A stretch of 64,000 nt of DNA from Natrinema gelatinilyticum. Its GTDB lineage: Archaea; Halobacteriota; Halobacteria; Halobacteriales; Natrialbaceae. The translations under genes were made by a program, and so were the position numbers. This document shows positions 35,488 to 45,349 of this stretch, in pieces (position 1 is the stretch's first letter; the number at the start of each line of letters is the position of its first letter). The notes below the pieces were generated by a model. That model had not been told where the DNA came from and made no database searches. It was given only the letters and a program-made list of their open reading frames with translations. The stretch spans positions 2,542,001 to 2,606,000 of the forward strand of contig NZ_CP100756.1 of NCBI RefSeq assembly GCF_024266705.1, read 5' to 3'.

Positions 35488-36701
35488 TGTTACTAATCCA
35501 GTTCGGATAGTCGTTGATTATGCACTCCCCGTCCCGTCCGTCCTCGCGACGATCGGTTTGGATATGCTAGTTGCCGATTTGTACGTGAACGCTGTTCTTT
35601 CGTCCCCGAATACCCCCGTGAAACTCGAACCGTTTGGAGGGATACGGTATGGTAACTTGTGTGGTGCACGCTGCCGGCTACGTTGCCCGCAGGATGCAGT
35701 TACAAGCGAGTTCATTTGACGGAAGTTTCTTCTGTTGGGGCATCACTATACAGAGGATAAGGACGTTCTAAACACCGCAACTATTGGGGGATCGTCCGAA
35801 ACTCGTCTCACGTCTCCGTGGGCCCAGGCAAGCATCGTCATTCGATCATCGTCGGATTCGTCAGAATCGAGTCTATTGCACTAATCGATTCGGTCCACTC
35901 GTCTGATCCATACCCGTATCCCGCACGGCTGTGCCACTCGAGTAAACCATTCGACTGCTGTGCAGGGGGATCGAGCCTGCTTTGGGCGGGATGTCGAGGT
36001 CGTGGCTGACGACGGAGTTGAGAGTGCTGTAACGTATCACGGGAGAACGCCCCGTGGCTTGGCTGTGTTGGCGGCAGGCCCAGAAACGGGCCAGATGGCC
36101 GCAAGCGAGTGTACTTCCCCTCTCTGACTTCCCGTACTGGGTTGCCTGGAAGTACCACCCGAACACCCGGTGTGTCCGTGAGGGTCGGCCGCTCCACCAC
36201 GGCCGATTGTGTCTATCGCACTACGCCGAAGACATGGCTGGTGAGAGAGTCACACTCCCCCGCACCTTTGTACAGTCGCGACGAAGCACGGTCGGTAACC
36301 CGTCCAATTGTCCGATTCAGTACGCCAGAATGGACAATAAATTGCACACGATTCACTCTCGGAACCACGCCCTAAGGCACGTTCGCTGTAATACTGTAGA
36401 CGGTGAACGGTGAACCCGCCGGGACGTTCTGACTCGTCGTACACGGTCTCGATCGAGTCGAGTACGGAACGTTACGGAGATGATTTTTCCAACGATTCGA
36501 CGTATAGTAAGAGCATATTACCCGATCGAGAGGGGTATGCCAGTCGATTATTAGAGAATCGTAACAACGGTTTGGGCTGCGCTCACCGTTTGTCGACGAA
36601 ACGCGGAACGATCGCGTTTCAGGTGGATTCCTGGTGAGTGGGTGGAACAGTCGTGCGGCTTTTGAGTGCCGTTAGCGTAGCCGCAAACGAGGGTGCTTCC
36701 C
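35488..36701. other. long gene-poor stretch, possible relics
   Basis: About 1.2 kb with no gene I can support. Overlapping frames between 35838 and 36413 on both strands are open but look unrelated to known families. One plus-strand frame (about 35888-36128) reads VEVVADDGVESAVTYHGRTP and ends ASECTSPL-stop, with protein-like composition, so a decayed gene or insertion-sequence relic is possible. AT-rich toward 36470-36540. Confidence 0.35.
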
Positions 36702-37163
36702 ATGAGCGAGTCCACCACGAACGAACCAGCGGCCGGTGAATCGACTACCCACAGACAGGGCGAACCGGACAGTCAGAAGTGGCTGAGTGGCGTAATCTCT
36801 CTGATCGGTCTCTGGATGGCCGTCTCGCCGTTCGTCTACCCACAGGCGACGGCTATGCTGTGGAACAATCTTCTCATCGGTAGCGCCATCTTCCTCCTTG
36901 CGGGGTACAACTACTATCGGATCACTACGGGCCACTCGACCAGTACCGGCGTGATGTCGCTCGTCGCGTTGCTCGCGCTGTGGATGATCGTCTCTCAGTG
37001 GGCCATTAGCGGTGAGGTCGCGATGAGCGGCCTCGAGGTTGCCGGAACAGGGCTCGTCTGGAGTAACGTCCTATCCGGAATCGTCGCCGCGGTGCTCTCG
37101 GCGTACATCGCGTACGCGGGCGGTCGCGGCGTCCGCGCCGGGACGGCCGCCGGTGCCCGATAG
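36702..37163 (+). CDS. SPW-repeat membrane protein
   Basis: 153 residues with four membrane segments. Two SPW-type repeats are visible: ISLIGLWMAVSPFVY with MLWNNLLIGSAIFLLAGYNY, and VALLALWMIVSQWAI with LVWSNVLSGIVAAVLSAYIA. The family is of unknown function, often with two such hairpins. ATG 36702 is preferred over the in-frame GTG at 36693. No operon partner. Confidence 0.88.
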   Translation: MSESTTNEPAAGESTTHRQGEPDSQKWLSGVISLIGLWMAVSPFVYPQATAMLWNNLLIGSAIFLLAGYNYYRITTGHSTSTGVMSLVALLALWMIVSQWAISGEVAMSGLEVAGTGLVWSNVLSGIVAAVLSAYIAYAGGRGVRAGTAAGAR

Positions 37164-37219
37164 TCTATCCCAGGGGATATTTTTCGACGGTCATCGAACA
37201 GACCAGCGTTTGCCGACAG

Positions 37220-37732
37220 CTAGCTATCATCCGGCTGATCTTCGGTATCAGGTTGCCCACGCTCGTCGTCGTCGAAGGGATCGCTATCGCGCTCGGCAGG
37301 CCTGTCTTCTTCGCCACCGCGCACTGCTTGCTCGATTGCCCGCTCTATGTCGCCGAGTTCCGACTCGGGCTCGGGCCGCTCGGGCGGGTCGTCCGAGGGC
37401 AGTCCGGGCTCAACCGTGGGTTCGTCGCCTTCGGACTCGGGAGTCGGAGTAGCGCCGTCGCCACCGTCCGCTGTGTCACCGGTCACCATCTCGGCGTCCG
37501 TCGATTCGTTCCGTTCGCGCTCGTCTGTCGTCTCGTTCTGGACTCGGACGACCGTTGTCTCGTTCGTCTGAGTTGCCGACGGGCCCTCGTGCTCCACCTC
37601 GGCGGGTGTCGAATCGTCAGCCGTTAGTTCGGGTGCGAAGACGGAGACGATGGCACCGAACGTGAGCAGGACGGCAGCGATGGTGACGAGCAACGCGACC
37701 GTCGATGGAAGATCGTCGCGAAATCTGGCCAT
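37220..37732 (-). CDS. hypothetical single-pass protein with acidic tail
   Basis: 170 residues. One N-terminal membrane segment (TVALLVTIAAVLLTFGAIVSV) at about residues 11-31 is followed by a disordered, strongly acidic, Thr/Pro/Glu-rich tail, with NETT, NETT and NEST sequons. No domain recognised. It is tail-to-tail with the SPW gene and divergent from leuS. High third-position GC supports coding. Confidence 0.65.
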   Translation of the reverse strand: MARFRDDLPSTVALLVTIAAVLLTFGAIVSVFAPELTADDSTPAEVEHEGPSATQTNETTVVRVQNETTDERERNESTDAEMVTGDTADGGDGATPTPESEGDEPTVEPGLPSDDPPERPEPESELGDIERAIEQAVRGGEEDRPAERDSDPFDDDERGQPDTEDQPDDS

Positions 37733-37959
37733 TCGTCACCGTGGGAAAACGCTGTCCACCTGCTTTGTTAATCTCAGCCCATACTTGGTCAGGCACCGAG
37801 TTCGGTAGTCCGTTTGGTCCGTCTGTGACTGGTTTCTGGGGCTCTCGAACGGCCTCATTCGGCCGACCGCACGTCCCGTTTTGCGGGGCCGTCTCGACGC
37901 ATGCGGCCGAACAATGATATAGCCGGCGCTCTGAGTGGGAATAACGGATCTCGCCGACA

Positions 37960-40686
37960 ATGACGAGTCATTACGATCACGCCCAGATACAGGAATTCTG
38001 GCAGTACGTCTGGGAGCGCGACGACGTCTACGCGCTCGACGAGGACGCGGACGATCCGACGTACGTCCTCGGTATGTTTCCCTACACGTCCGGCACGCTC
38101 CATATGGGGCACATTCGAAACTACGCGATAACGGACGCCTATTCGCGCTATCGCCGCATGCAGGGAGACGATGTCCTCCACCCGATGGGATGGGACGCGT
38201 TCGGTCTCCCGGCCGAAAACGCGGCAGTCGAGCGAAAGACCGACCCGCGGTCCTGGACGCAGGCCTGCATCCGGCGCATGCGAGAGGAACTCGAGACGAT
38301 GGGCTTCGGCTACGACTGGTCTCGGGAGATTACCACCTGCGAACCGGAGTACTACCGGTGGAACCAGTGGTTATTCAAGCGCCTCTACGAGGCGGGACTC
38401 GTCGAGTACGAGGCGGCGACGGTCAACTGGTGTCCCGACTGCGAAACGGTGCTCGCCGACGCGCAGGTCGCAGAGACCGACGGAAACCGCGTCTGCTGGC
38501 GCTGCGAGACGCCAGTCGGCCGGCGAGAACTCGACCAGTGGTTTTTCACGATTACGGACTACGCCGAGGAACTGTACGACGGACTCGCCGATCTCGCAGG
38601 CTGGCCCGACGGTGTCCGCGAGATACAACGCAACTGGATCGGCAGACAGGAGGGCGCGAAGATCGCGTTCGACGTGGTAACTCGTGAGGACGGAGACGAG
38701 AACGGGGTCGGCGCCGACCCCATCGAGGTGTTCAGCACGCGACCCGAGACGATTTACGGGGCGACCTACCTCGCAGTGTCGCCGGGCCACGAACTAGCGC
38801 GTGAGTTGGCTGCGACGAACGACGAGGTCGCTGAGTACGTCGATATCGTTCGCGAGCAGGACCCCGACGAGGTCGGGTTCGCGGGCATCGAAACCGAAGC
38901 GACCGCCGTTCACCCTCTGACCGGCGCAGAACTCCCCGTTTACGTCGCTGGCTACGTCCTCGAGGACGTCGGCACGGGCGCCGTAATGGGCGTCCCCGGC
39001 CACAACGAACGCGACCACTCCTTTGCGATAGAACACGATCTTCCGATCGAGCGCGTGATCGTCCCCACCGACGGGTCCGACAGTGATGGTCCCGGCGACG
39101 AGGCAGACGGTACCGGCGACGGTCAAAACGGCGCCCCCGCCGAAACGCCACCGTACACCGGTGAAGGGGTGCTCGAAGGAAGCGGTGAATACGACGGCCT
39201 CGAAAGCGAGGCGGCCCGTGGTCGACTCGTGGAAGATCACGACGAACTCGAGGAAGCCGTTACCTACCGCCTTCGCGACTGGCTCATCTCCCGACAGCGG
39301 TACTGGGGGACGCCGATTCCGGTCGTCCACTGCGATAACTGCGGCCACGTCCTCGTCTCGGACGAGGAACTCCCGGTCGAGCTCCCCGAGTTCGTCCAGA
39401 CGACTGGTAACCCCCTGGATGCAGCCGAGGCGTGGAACGAAACGACCTGTCCCGACTGCGGCGGTCCGGCACGTCGAGAGACGGACACGATGGACACGTT
39501 CGTCGATTCCTCGTGGTATTTCTTGCGTTTCCTGTCGCCCCATCTCGAGGACGCGCCGTTCGACACCGATCTCGCGAACGAGTGGATGCCGATCGACGTT
39601 TACGTCGGGGGCGACGAACACGCCATTCTCCACCTGCTGTACGCCAGATTCTTCACGCGGGCGCTCGCCGATCTCGGTCTCCTCGAGCGCCGAGAGCCCA
39701 TTCGGGAACTCATGAGCCAGGGGACGGTGCTGTACGACGGTGAAAGGATGTCCAGTTCCAAGGGGAACGTCGTCGCTCCGGACGAGTACGGGGCGGAGAC
39801 GACCCGACTGTTCGTTCTCTCGGCGGCCCACCCGGAACAGGACTTCGAGTGGACCGCCAACAATGTCCGCGGAGCCTACGACCTCCAGCAGACGCTTTAC
39901 CGGATGGCGACGGACTTCGTTGCGGAGGGCGATCCCCGTCTCGAGCGGCGAGCGCACGACGAGTACGTCGCCCGCGAAATCGATCGGGCGACCGCGGCGA
40001 TCACCGAGGAATACGAGCGGTTCCGGTTCCACCGCGTCGCGACCGAAATTCAGGAACTCGCACGCCTCCTTCGGCGGTACCGCGAGTACGATCGCCCCCA
40101 CGGCGAGATCTATCGACGCGGTTTGCTGACCCTCGCTGCGGTGATCGCTCCCATGGCTCCGCATCTGGGCGAGGAATTGTGGAACAAACTCCGCGGTGAA
40201 GGGCTGGTCGTCGAGGCCGATTGGCCAGAACCCGAGCGCGACGCATCGACGTACCAGCAGGAACGTCGACTGATCGATCGGACGCTCGAGGACGTCCGGG
40301 ACATCGTCGAGGTCGCCGCAATCAACGAACCCGAGCAGATCGAACTCGTCGTCGCCGAGGAGTGGAAGTACCGGGCGGCCGAACTGGTCGATCAAACAGA
40401 CGGGGACGTCGACATCGAATCGGTGATCGACGGCGTCCTCGAGGGGGACGGCGTCGACGCCGACCGGGAAACCGTCGGGGCGTTCGTCGCGGAGCGCTTC
40501 GGGCGCGACCGCAGCACGGAACGCAGCCAGCGACTCACTGCGGACGGCGAGTGTACGATTCTCGAGCGCTCGACCTGGCTCGTGACGGACGAGTTCGGTG
40601 CTGACGTCGTCGTTCGACGGGCGACCGCGGACGACGAACTCGCGAGCAAAGCCCGACCCGGAAAACCGGCAATTCACATCAGCTGA
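37960..40686 (+). CDS. leuS: leucyl-tRNA synthetase
   Basis: 908 residues, class I synthetase that charges tRNA-Leu. The HIGH motif is HMGH (residues 48-51, within FPYTSGTLHMGHIRNYAITDAY) and the KMSKS motif is RMSSSK (596-601, followed by GN). A zinc-type CxxC pair lies in WCPDCETVL and a second in CDNCGHV. The CP1 editing domain has ETIYGATYLAVSP and VPGHNERDHSFA. Sequence style and layout are those of the bacterial-type LeuRS known in Halobacteria. An Asp/Gly-rich insert (SDSDGPGDEADGTGDG) sits inside the editing domain near residues 368-390, probably a halophilic loop. Single gene with a short leader. Confidence 0.96.
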   Translation: MTSHYDHAQIQEFWQYVWERDDVYALDEDADDPTYVLGMFPYTSGTLHMGHIRNYAITDAYSRYRRMQGDDVLHPMGWDAFGLPAENAAVERKTDPRSWTQACIRRMREELETMGFGYDWSREITTCEPEYYRWNQWLFKRLYEAGLVEYEAATVNWCPDCETVLADAQVAETDGNRVCWRCETPVGRRELDQWFFTITDYAEELYDGLADLAGWPDGVREIQRNWIGRQEGAKIAFDVVTREDGDENGVGADPIEVFSTRPETIYGATYLAVSPGHELARELAATNDEVAEYVDIVREQDPDEVGFAGIETEATAVHPLTGAELPVYVAGYVLEDVGTGAVMGVPGHNERDHSFAIEHDLPIERVIVPTDGSDSDGPGDEADGTGDGQNGAPAETPPYTGEGVLEGSGEYDGLESEAARGRLVEDHDELEEAVTYRLRDWLISRQRYWGTPIPVVHCDNCGHVLVSDEELPVELPEFVQTTGNPLDAAEAWNETTCPDCGGPARRETDTMDTFVDSSWYFLRFLSPHLEDAPFDTDLANEWMPIDVYVGGDEHAILHLLYARFFTRALADLGLLERREPIRELMSQGTVLYDGERMSSSKGNVVAPDEYGAETTRLFVLSAAHPEQDFEWTANNVRGAYDLQQTLYRMATDFVAEGDPRLERRAHDEYVAREIDRATAAITEEYERFRFHRVATEIQELARLLRRYREYDRPHGEIYRRGLLTLAAVIAPMAPHLGEELWNKLRGEGLVVEADWPEPERDASTYQQERRLIDRTLEDVRDIVEVAAINEPEQIELVVAEEWKYRAAELVDQTDGDVDIESVIDGVLEGDGVDADRETVGAFVAERFGRDRSTERSQRLTADGECTILERSTWLVTDEFGADVVVRRATADDELASKARPGKPAIHIS

Positions 40687-40915
40687 CGGCGTTCCGTTTT
40701 CGTTTCCGGACGACGGTCGCCGTTCCGTCGTAGTCCACTCGGGAGTTCCAGACGGAAGACTCTCTTCGACGAACACGACCCGACGTACGATCTGGCCGAT
40801 CGGCGATCGTGAGGGCGATCACGACGTCGACCTCGATGCGCTCGTACGGGTCAGCAAGGAACCGACACGACGCCGAACAGCAAGTATGATACGGCGATGC
40901 TTCTAACGACCGACA

Positions 40916-41518
40916 ATGGCAACCGCTGACGCGAGACGGCGACTCCGGGAGCGGCCGATGGGCGTAACGATCTTCTTGACAATCATCGGCTACGCGTTGG
41001 TACTCGGAACGTTCCTGCTCGACGTGCCGATCTACCCCGACCTCACGCGGGGACAGATCAACCTGCTCACGCACGCAATCGCCGTCATAAACACGACGGC
41101 GACGATTCTGCTCGTCAGCGGCTGGTACTGGATTCGCGCGGATGAGATCAGAAAGCATCAGCTCTCGATGATGGGGGCGTTCGCGTTGATCCTGCTGTTT
41201 CTGGTCGTTTATCTGCTCAAAGTCGGCGGTGGCGGGGAGAAGCACTTCGTCGGGCCAGACCTGGTCTATTACGCGTACCTGATCATGCTGGCGATCCACA
41301 TTGTCCTCTCGGTCGTCTCCGTACCCGTCGTCCTCTACGCACTGATCCTCGGGCTCACTCACACCCCCGCCGAACTCCGATCGACGCCCCATGCCAGGAT
41401 CGGCCGCATCGCCGCCGGCGCGTGGATTCTGAGCCTCACGCTCGGGGTCGTCACCTACGTTCTGCTCAACCACGTCTACGACTTCGAGTTCGCGTCGATG
41501 CTCGTCCCGATCGTCTAA
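40916..41518 (+). CDS. DUF420 membrane protein
   Basis: 200 residues, five membrane segments, DUF420 family. Conserved polar residues lie in the helices: LLTHAIAVINTTATILLVSG, RKHQLSMMGAFALILLFLVV, and YLIMLAIHIVLSVVSVPVVL. Relatives accompany heme-copper oxidase assembly (CtaM-like) and their histidines may bind a cofactor; that role is not shown here since no oxidase genes are in the window. Stands alone downstream of leuS. Confidence 0.9.
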   Translation: MATADARRRLRERPMGVTIFLTIIGYALVLGTFLLDVPIYPDLTRGQINLLTHAIAVINTTATILLVSGWYWIRADEIRKHQLSMMGAFALILLFLVVYLLKVGGGGEKHFVGPDLVYYAYLIMLAIHIVLSVVSVPVVLYALILGLTHTPAELRSTPHARIGRIAAGAWILSLTLGVVTYVLLNHVYDFEFASMLVPIV

Positions 41519-41582
41519 CGACGCGCCGGTGGGATGCGGACCGATAAGTTATCCGGCCGCCGCTCGTACGTCCGTCTACCGA

Positions 41583-42482
41583 ATGCAATTCGTCGAAGAA
41601 ATCGTCGTGGATGAATTCCTTCCGACCGTCCGATCGTTGCTCGCGAGCAACCTCCGCGATCGGGGGCTCACGCAGAGCGAGGTCGCCGACGTCCTCGGTA
41701 TCAGTCAGAGCGCCGTCTCGAAGTACGCCCACGGCGACGTGACGATCAACGACCGCATCGCCGACGACGACCGCGTTCGAACCCTCGTCGAGGAACTCGG
41801 AAGGGGGCTGTCAGCCGGCGATATTTCGCCAGTGCAGGCGCTGATCGAACTCGAGGTGCTGGTTCGCGACCTCGAATCCGGCGGGGACCTCCTCGCACAG
41901 CTCCACGAGGAGGCCGTTCCGGAACTCGCCGAACACGGATCGGGATTTCGAGTCCACGATCCGGAGAGCGAACGCCGGGCCAGCGAGCGCGTCCTCTCGT
42001 CGGTTCGAAAGGGATTGAGCGTCCTCGAGACGACGAGCGGCTTCGCGGCGCTCATTCCGGCGGTTGGCTCGAATCTGGTCGCCTGCACGCCCGATGCCGA
42101 GGACGTCGACGACGTCGCTGGCGTGCCAGGCCGCATTTTCGACGTGAAAGGACGGGCTACCGTTCCCGGCGCGCCCGAATTCGGCGTCTCCGAACACGTC
42201 GCGCGTGTCCTGCTCGCCGCTCGGCGCCACGGTTCTGCGGCCTCGGCAGCGGTCAACATCAGATACGAGCCCGAATTAGTAGACGAGTTGGTAGAACTGG
42301 GCCACGTCGCCGCCGAGTTCGACGAATCGGGTGACGTTTCGTCGAGCGTCGGCGCGGCGATCGAAGACGAGTCCGACGCGACGGTCTTGTATCAGACCGG
42401 CGGCATGGGAATCGAACCGCTGATATACGTCCTCGGTCCGGACGCCCAGTCGGTGGCGAACACGATCCGGTCGTGTACCTGA
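41583..42482 (+). CDS. thiR: ThiR-type thiamine regulator (HTH fused to ThiN domain)
   Basis: 299 residues from ATG 41583 (a longer in-frame start at 41529 lacks support). The N-terminal HTH is clear: LASNLRDRGLTQSEVADVLG, then ISQSAVSKYAHGDVTI. From about residue 125 it is a ThiN thiamine-phosphate-binding domain (SSVRKGLSVLETTSGFAALI, MGIEPLIYVLGPDA). In archaea ThiN fused to an HTH acts as a thiamine-phosphate-responsive repressor (ThiR) rather than an enzyme. thi4 lies about 2.6 kb away on the minus strand with a direct repeat at its promoter, the likely target. Confidence 0.88.
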   Translation: MQFVEEIVVDEFLPTVRSLLASNLRDRGLTQSEVADVLGISQSAVSKYAHGDVTINDRIADDDRVRTLVEELGRGLSAGDISPVQALIELEVLVRDLESGGDLLAQLHEEAVPELAEHGSGFRVHDPESERRASERVLSSVRKGLSVLETTSGFAALIPAVGSNLVACTPDAEDVDDVAGVPGRIFDVKGRATVPGAPEFGVSEHVARVLLAARRHGSAASAAVNIRYEPELVDELVELGHVAAEFDESGDVSSSVGAAIEDESDATVLYQTGGMGIEPLIYVLGPDAQSVANTIRSCT

Positions 42483-42504
42483 ATTCGGGCAGGTGAAACG
42501 ACGA

Positions 42505-43203
42505 ATGTCGACGGAATCCGCACAGGAGTTCTACGGCCGCTGGGCGCGACTCTACGACGTGATCGCGCGGCGGACGCCGGGGATCGCACAGCTCCGGCGG
42601 CGAGCAGCCGCTGCCTGCCGACTCGAGCCTGGCGACACCGTCGTCGAGATGGGGTGTGGAACCGGTGCGAACCTTCCCTATCTCCGCGAACGGGTCGGTC
42701 CGACGGGGACTGTGATTGGGATCGACTTCACGCGACAGGTTCTCGAGCGAGCGCGCGCGGCGACTGCGGAATACGACAACGTCTCCGTGTTACGAGGTGA
42801 TGCGACGCGGCTGCCGGTCGGGGCGGAAGTCGAGGCCGCCGAAACGGACGGCGGCGGCGGAATCGACGCCGTCCTCGCCACGTTCGTCGTGGGTATGCTC
42901 GAGGATCCCGTCGCTGCAGTGGACGACTGGTGCGATCTGGTCGGCCCCGACGGGACCGTCGTTCTCGCCAACGCCGCGCGTAGCGAGAAGTGGTACGCTC
43001 CGCCGGTCAACGCCGTCTTCCGGATGATCGTGATCCTCTCGACGCCGCCGACGACGCGACTTCACTACGAGAACGACCCACACATTCGACTCGACGAGAA
43101 GATCGACGCTGCTCACGCCCGTCTCCGCCACCGTAGCGTCGCCGTCGTGGACGAAACGCACGTCTTCGGAGTCGTTCGGCTGACCGGCGGTCGACTCGAG
43201 TGA
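42505..43203 (+). CDS. class I SAM-dependent methyltransferase
   Basis: 232 residues. The start MSTESAQEFYGRWARLYDVI is typical of UbiE/COQ5-like methyltransferases. Motif I is VVEMGCGTGANLPYL and motif II is GTVIGIDFTRQVLERARA; post-I and motif III follow (GDATRLPV, IDAVLATFVVGMLEDP). Substrate unknown. ATG 42505 is preferred to GTG 42493. The start is 22 bases after thiR, so it may be co-transcribed. Confidence 0.9.
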   Translation: MSTESAQEFYGRWARLYDVIARRTPGIAQLRRRAAAACRLEPGDTVVEMGCGTGANLPYLRERVGPTGTVIGIDFTRQVLERARAATAEYDNVSVLRGDATRLPVGAEVEAAETDGGGGIDAVLATFVVGMLEDPVAAVDDWCDLVGPDGTVVLANAARSEKWYAPPVNAVFRMIVILSTPPTTRLHYENDPHIRLDEKIDAAHARLRHRSVAVVDETHVFGVVRLTGGRLE

Positions 43204-43423
43204 CCGGCGGACGATTCGACCGGTCGTCGGCCGCCTATACTGTCAGTTCGAGTTTCTCGTACTCCCCGATGCGCCGGACCATCGCGTCCGAACTCGGGCA
43301 TGGGGTCTGTGTTTCGGGGTCGGCGTGAACCCCTCTCGCTGTGGTAACCCACACAGGTGCTCTCGGCACGATTACTTCACGTGAACCGCCCGGGGAAGCG
43401 CAAGTCCGAGGGCTCGGACCGTC

Positions 43424-44188
43424 TCACTCCGCGTACAGCCGCGCGTGTTCGGTGCAGAACGCTGGCTCGCGAAGTTGCGCGTCGATCAGGTCTTCGTGGT
43501 AGTGTGCGTTGAACAGCCGGCAGCCCTCCCGGTCGCAAAACGGCTCGCCTGTCTCGAGGTAGTCGAGGGCCTGCAGGACGTATCCCTTCAGCGCATCCGT
43601 CGTCCGGGGATCGTCCTGAATCAGAAATTCGCCGTCGACCTGGTTCTCGAGGACCTCTCTCGGTGGCGCGTCGCCGGACAGCAAGGCGTGTCGCTGCTTT
43701 TCTCTGTAGTACGCCTCGGGCTTTGCGGGTGCCTCGTAGAGGCCGGGAACCGAGACGAGAGCCGGTTGTCCGAGGACGGTCACCCGCTTGTGCCAGCGGC
43801 CGTCGTGGTCGCCCCACGTCCCGATCGCCCGATCCAGGACCGCCACGTGCAGCGTCTCGAGCCCGTGTGCGTCCTCGGGCAATGCGGCGTTGAGCGCCTG
43901 CTGAACCTGTTCGCCGTCGTAGAGGACGCCGCCTTCACGGTCGGGATTTTCGAGCGCCCGCTCCTCGTAGCGGATCGTCCCGAGCATCGTGTTGCCGGTC
44001 TCGCGTTCGTACGGGGACGACACTCGCGCCTCGGCAAACCGCTCCGCGAGGTCGTCCGTGCGGTGGACCTCGAGAACGCGGTCACGGACGGTCACGTCCG
44101 CGTCGATCCGTCCCTCGAGCCACTCGGCGATGTCGTCGATTTCCGCTCTCGTCGACGGCGCCCGGTAGCAGATGACTCGTTCGACCAT
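43424..44188 (-). CDS. DUF6775 family metalloprotein-like protein
   Basis: 254 residues from ATG 44188 (MVERVICYRAPSTRAEIDDI); the longer open frame running antisense-shifted through thi4 is not coding. It resembles DUF6775, which carries conserved His and Cys residues, e.g. the C-terminal CDREGCRLFNAHYHEDLIDA and ending CTEHARLYAE, suggestive of metal binding. Function unknown. It begins 17 bases after thi4, so the two form an operon and it may serve thiazole or metal metabolism, an inference from context. Confidence 0.82.
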   Translation of the reverse strand: MVERVICYRAPSTRAEIDDIAEWLEGRIDADVTVRDRVLEVHRTDDLAERFAEARVSSPYERETGNTMLGTIRYEERALENPDREGGVLYDGEQVQQALNAALPEDAHGLETLHVAVLDRAIGTWGDHDGRWHKRVTVLGQPALVSVPGLYEAPAKPEAYYREKQRHALLSGDAPPREVLENQVDGEFLIQDDPRTTDALKGYVLQALDYLETGEPFCDREGCRLFNAHYHEDLIDAQLREPAFCTEHARLYAE

Positions 44189-44205
44189 GCATCGGGTGAT
44201 CGCGG

Positions 44206-45135
44206 TCAGTCGTCGGCCGGTGCCGCCCGCGAGGTGAGTTCGACGGGCTCGGCGTCGACCTCGAGTTCGTCGAGTGCGACCTGGGCGGCGCGCTTGCCAG
44301 AGACGAGCATCGCGCCGAAGGTCGGCCCCATCCGTGGCAGTCCGTAGGTCGTCGCGGTCGCCATCCCGGTCGCGATGAGGCCGTCGTGGACGATGCCCGT
44401 GTGTTCGACGACGGCGTCCTCGCTCTTGCCGACCCACATCGAGTCGTGCCCGGGCGAGTCGTGGCCGGGTGCCCCGTAGGTGTCGGAATCGGTCTGATCC
44501 ATGACCTGGCCGCGATCTCGAGCGTCCTGTATGCCGGGGGCGTCGAGGACTCCTCGTTCGTCGAGTTTTGTGACCGCCATCGCGTCGTGACCGGTCGCGT
44601 CGATGACCAGGTCGGCCTCGACGGCGATCGGGTCGACGCACGTGATCTCCCGGGGGAGCGCGTGGACCGGCGTCCAGTTCATCACGATCCCCGAGACCCT
44701 GTGGTCCTCGCGGATGACGATGTCCGTGAACTCGGTCATATTTTGCATCTTCGCGCCCGCGTCGCAGGTGGCCTTGATGAGCCCAGAACACGCTTCTGGA
44801 CCGTTCGCGATGTACAATCCGTCGCTGTCCTGGGACTGCTTGTACGAGACCTCGAGTTCGTCGAGGACCTGCTGTGCTGGATCTCGAACCGTGACCTTGT
44901 TCATCAGGAAGCCGCCGAGCCAGAAGCCGCCGCCGAGGTAGTTGTTTTTCTCGACGACCATCGTCTTGACGCCGCGCTCGGAGAGTTCCTTCGCCGCGGT
45001 CAATCCAGAGGGACCGCCGCCGACGATAATTACGTCCGAGTCCGAGAAGTCCATGAACTCCTCGGTCCATTCCTGTCCGATCGCTCGGGTGACGTCAGCT
45101 TCGCCAACCTGACTGAACTGTTCGAAGTCGCTCAT
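44206..45135 (-). CDS. thi4: thiamine thiazole synthase (ADP-thiazole synthase)
   Basis: 309 residues from ATG 45135. It makes the adenylated thiazole of thiamine from NAD, glycine and sulfur. The FAD/NAD-like Rossmann [17 protein letters not shown] is at residues 35-51, then [18 protein letters not shown] and a C-terminal [20 protein letters not shown]. Cys166 in [12 protein letters not shown] occupies the position of the sacrificial sulfur-donor cysteine of yeast and haloarchaeal Thi4, so this is probably the suicide Cys type. It is leaderless from a TATA near 45165, with a direct repeat between that box and the start. Confidence 0.95.
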   Translation of the reverse strand: MSDFEQFSQVGEADVTRAIGQEWTEEFMDFSDSDVIIVGGGPSGLTAAKELSERGVKTMVVEKNNYLGGGFWLGGFLMNKVTVRDPAQQVLDELEVSYKQSQDSDGLYIANGPEACSGLIKATCDAGAKMQNMTEFTDIVIREDHRVSGIVMNWTPVHALPREITCVDPIAVEADLVIDATGHDAMAVTKLDERGVLDAPGIQDARDRGQVMDQTDSDTYGAPGHDSPGHDSMWVGKSEDAVVEHTGIVHDGLIATGMATATTYGLPRMGPTFGAMLVSGKRAAQVALDELEVDAEPVELTSRAAPADD

Positions 45136-45138
45136 ACA

Positions 45139-45170
45139 ACTAGGTGGTAACACTAGGTAGTCTTAAGTCT
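45139..45170 (-). promoter_or_regulatory. thi4 promoter with direct-repeat operator candidate
   Basis: Plus-strand ACTAGGTGGT (45139-45148) and ACTAGGTAGT (45152-45161) are 10-bp direct repeats, 9 of 10 identical, with 13-bp spacing. A TATA-like sequence (AGACTTAAGA on the minus strand, 45161-45170) lies about 30 bases before the thi4 ATG. The repeats therefore cover the transcript start, where a bound repressor would block initiation. ThiR encoded nearby is the obvious candidate. Confidence 0.5.
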
Positions 45171-45349
45171 GTTACGGTCGCTGATTCACGATACACAATT
45201 CGTACGAGGGCCAGTTTTGGCCACACACTGTGGTGACCGGGGTATCGCTCGAGGGGCGATGCCGACTGTCCCGCGGTGTTCGACGGCGGCTTTTGGTGAC
45301 GTCGTGGCGGAAGGGGGTGCGAGCGACGGACCGGCCAGCCGATCAGTGA

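Noticed and set aside
35838..36413. Overlapping 88-120-codon ORFs on both strands
   Set aside because: No family resemblance, inconsistent frames; recorded only as possible relic DNA.
38794..40776. 660-codon minus-strand ORF under leuS
   Set aside because: Antisense shadow of a certain housekeeping gene.
43424..45070. 548-codon frame running through thi4 and DUF6775
   Set aside because: Its N-terminal half is an out-of-frame reading of thi4; only the part from 44188 is coding.
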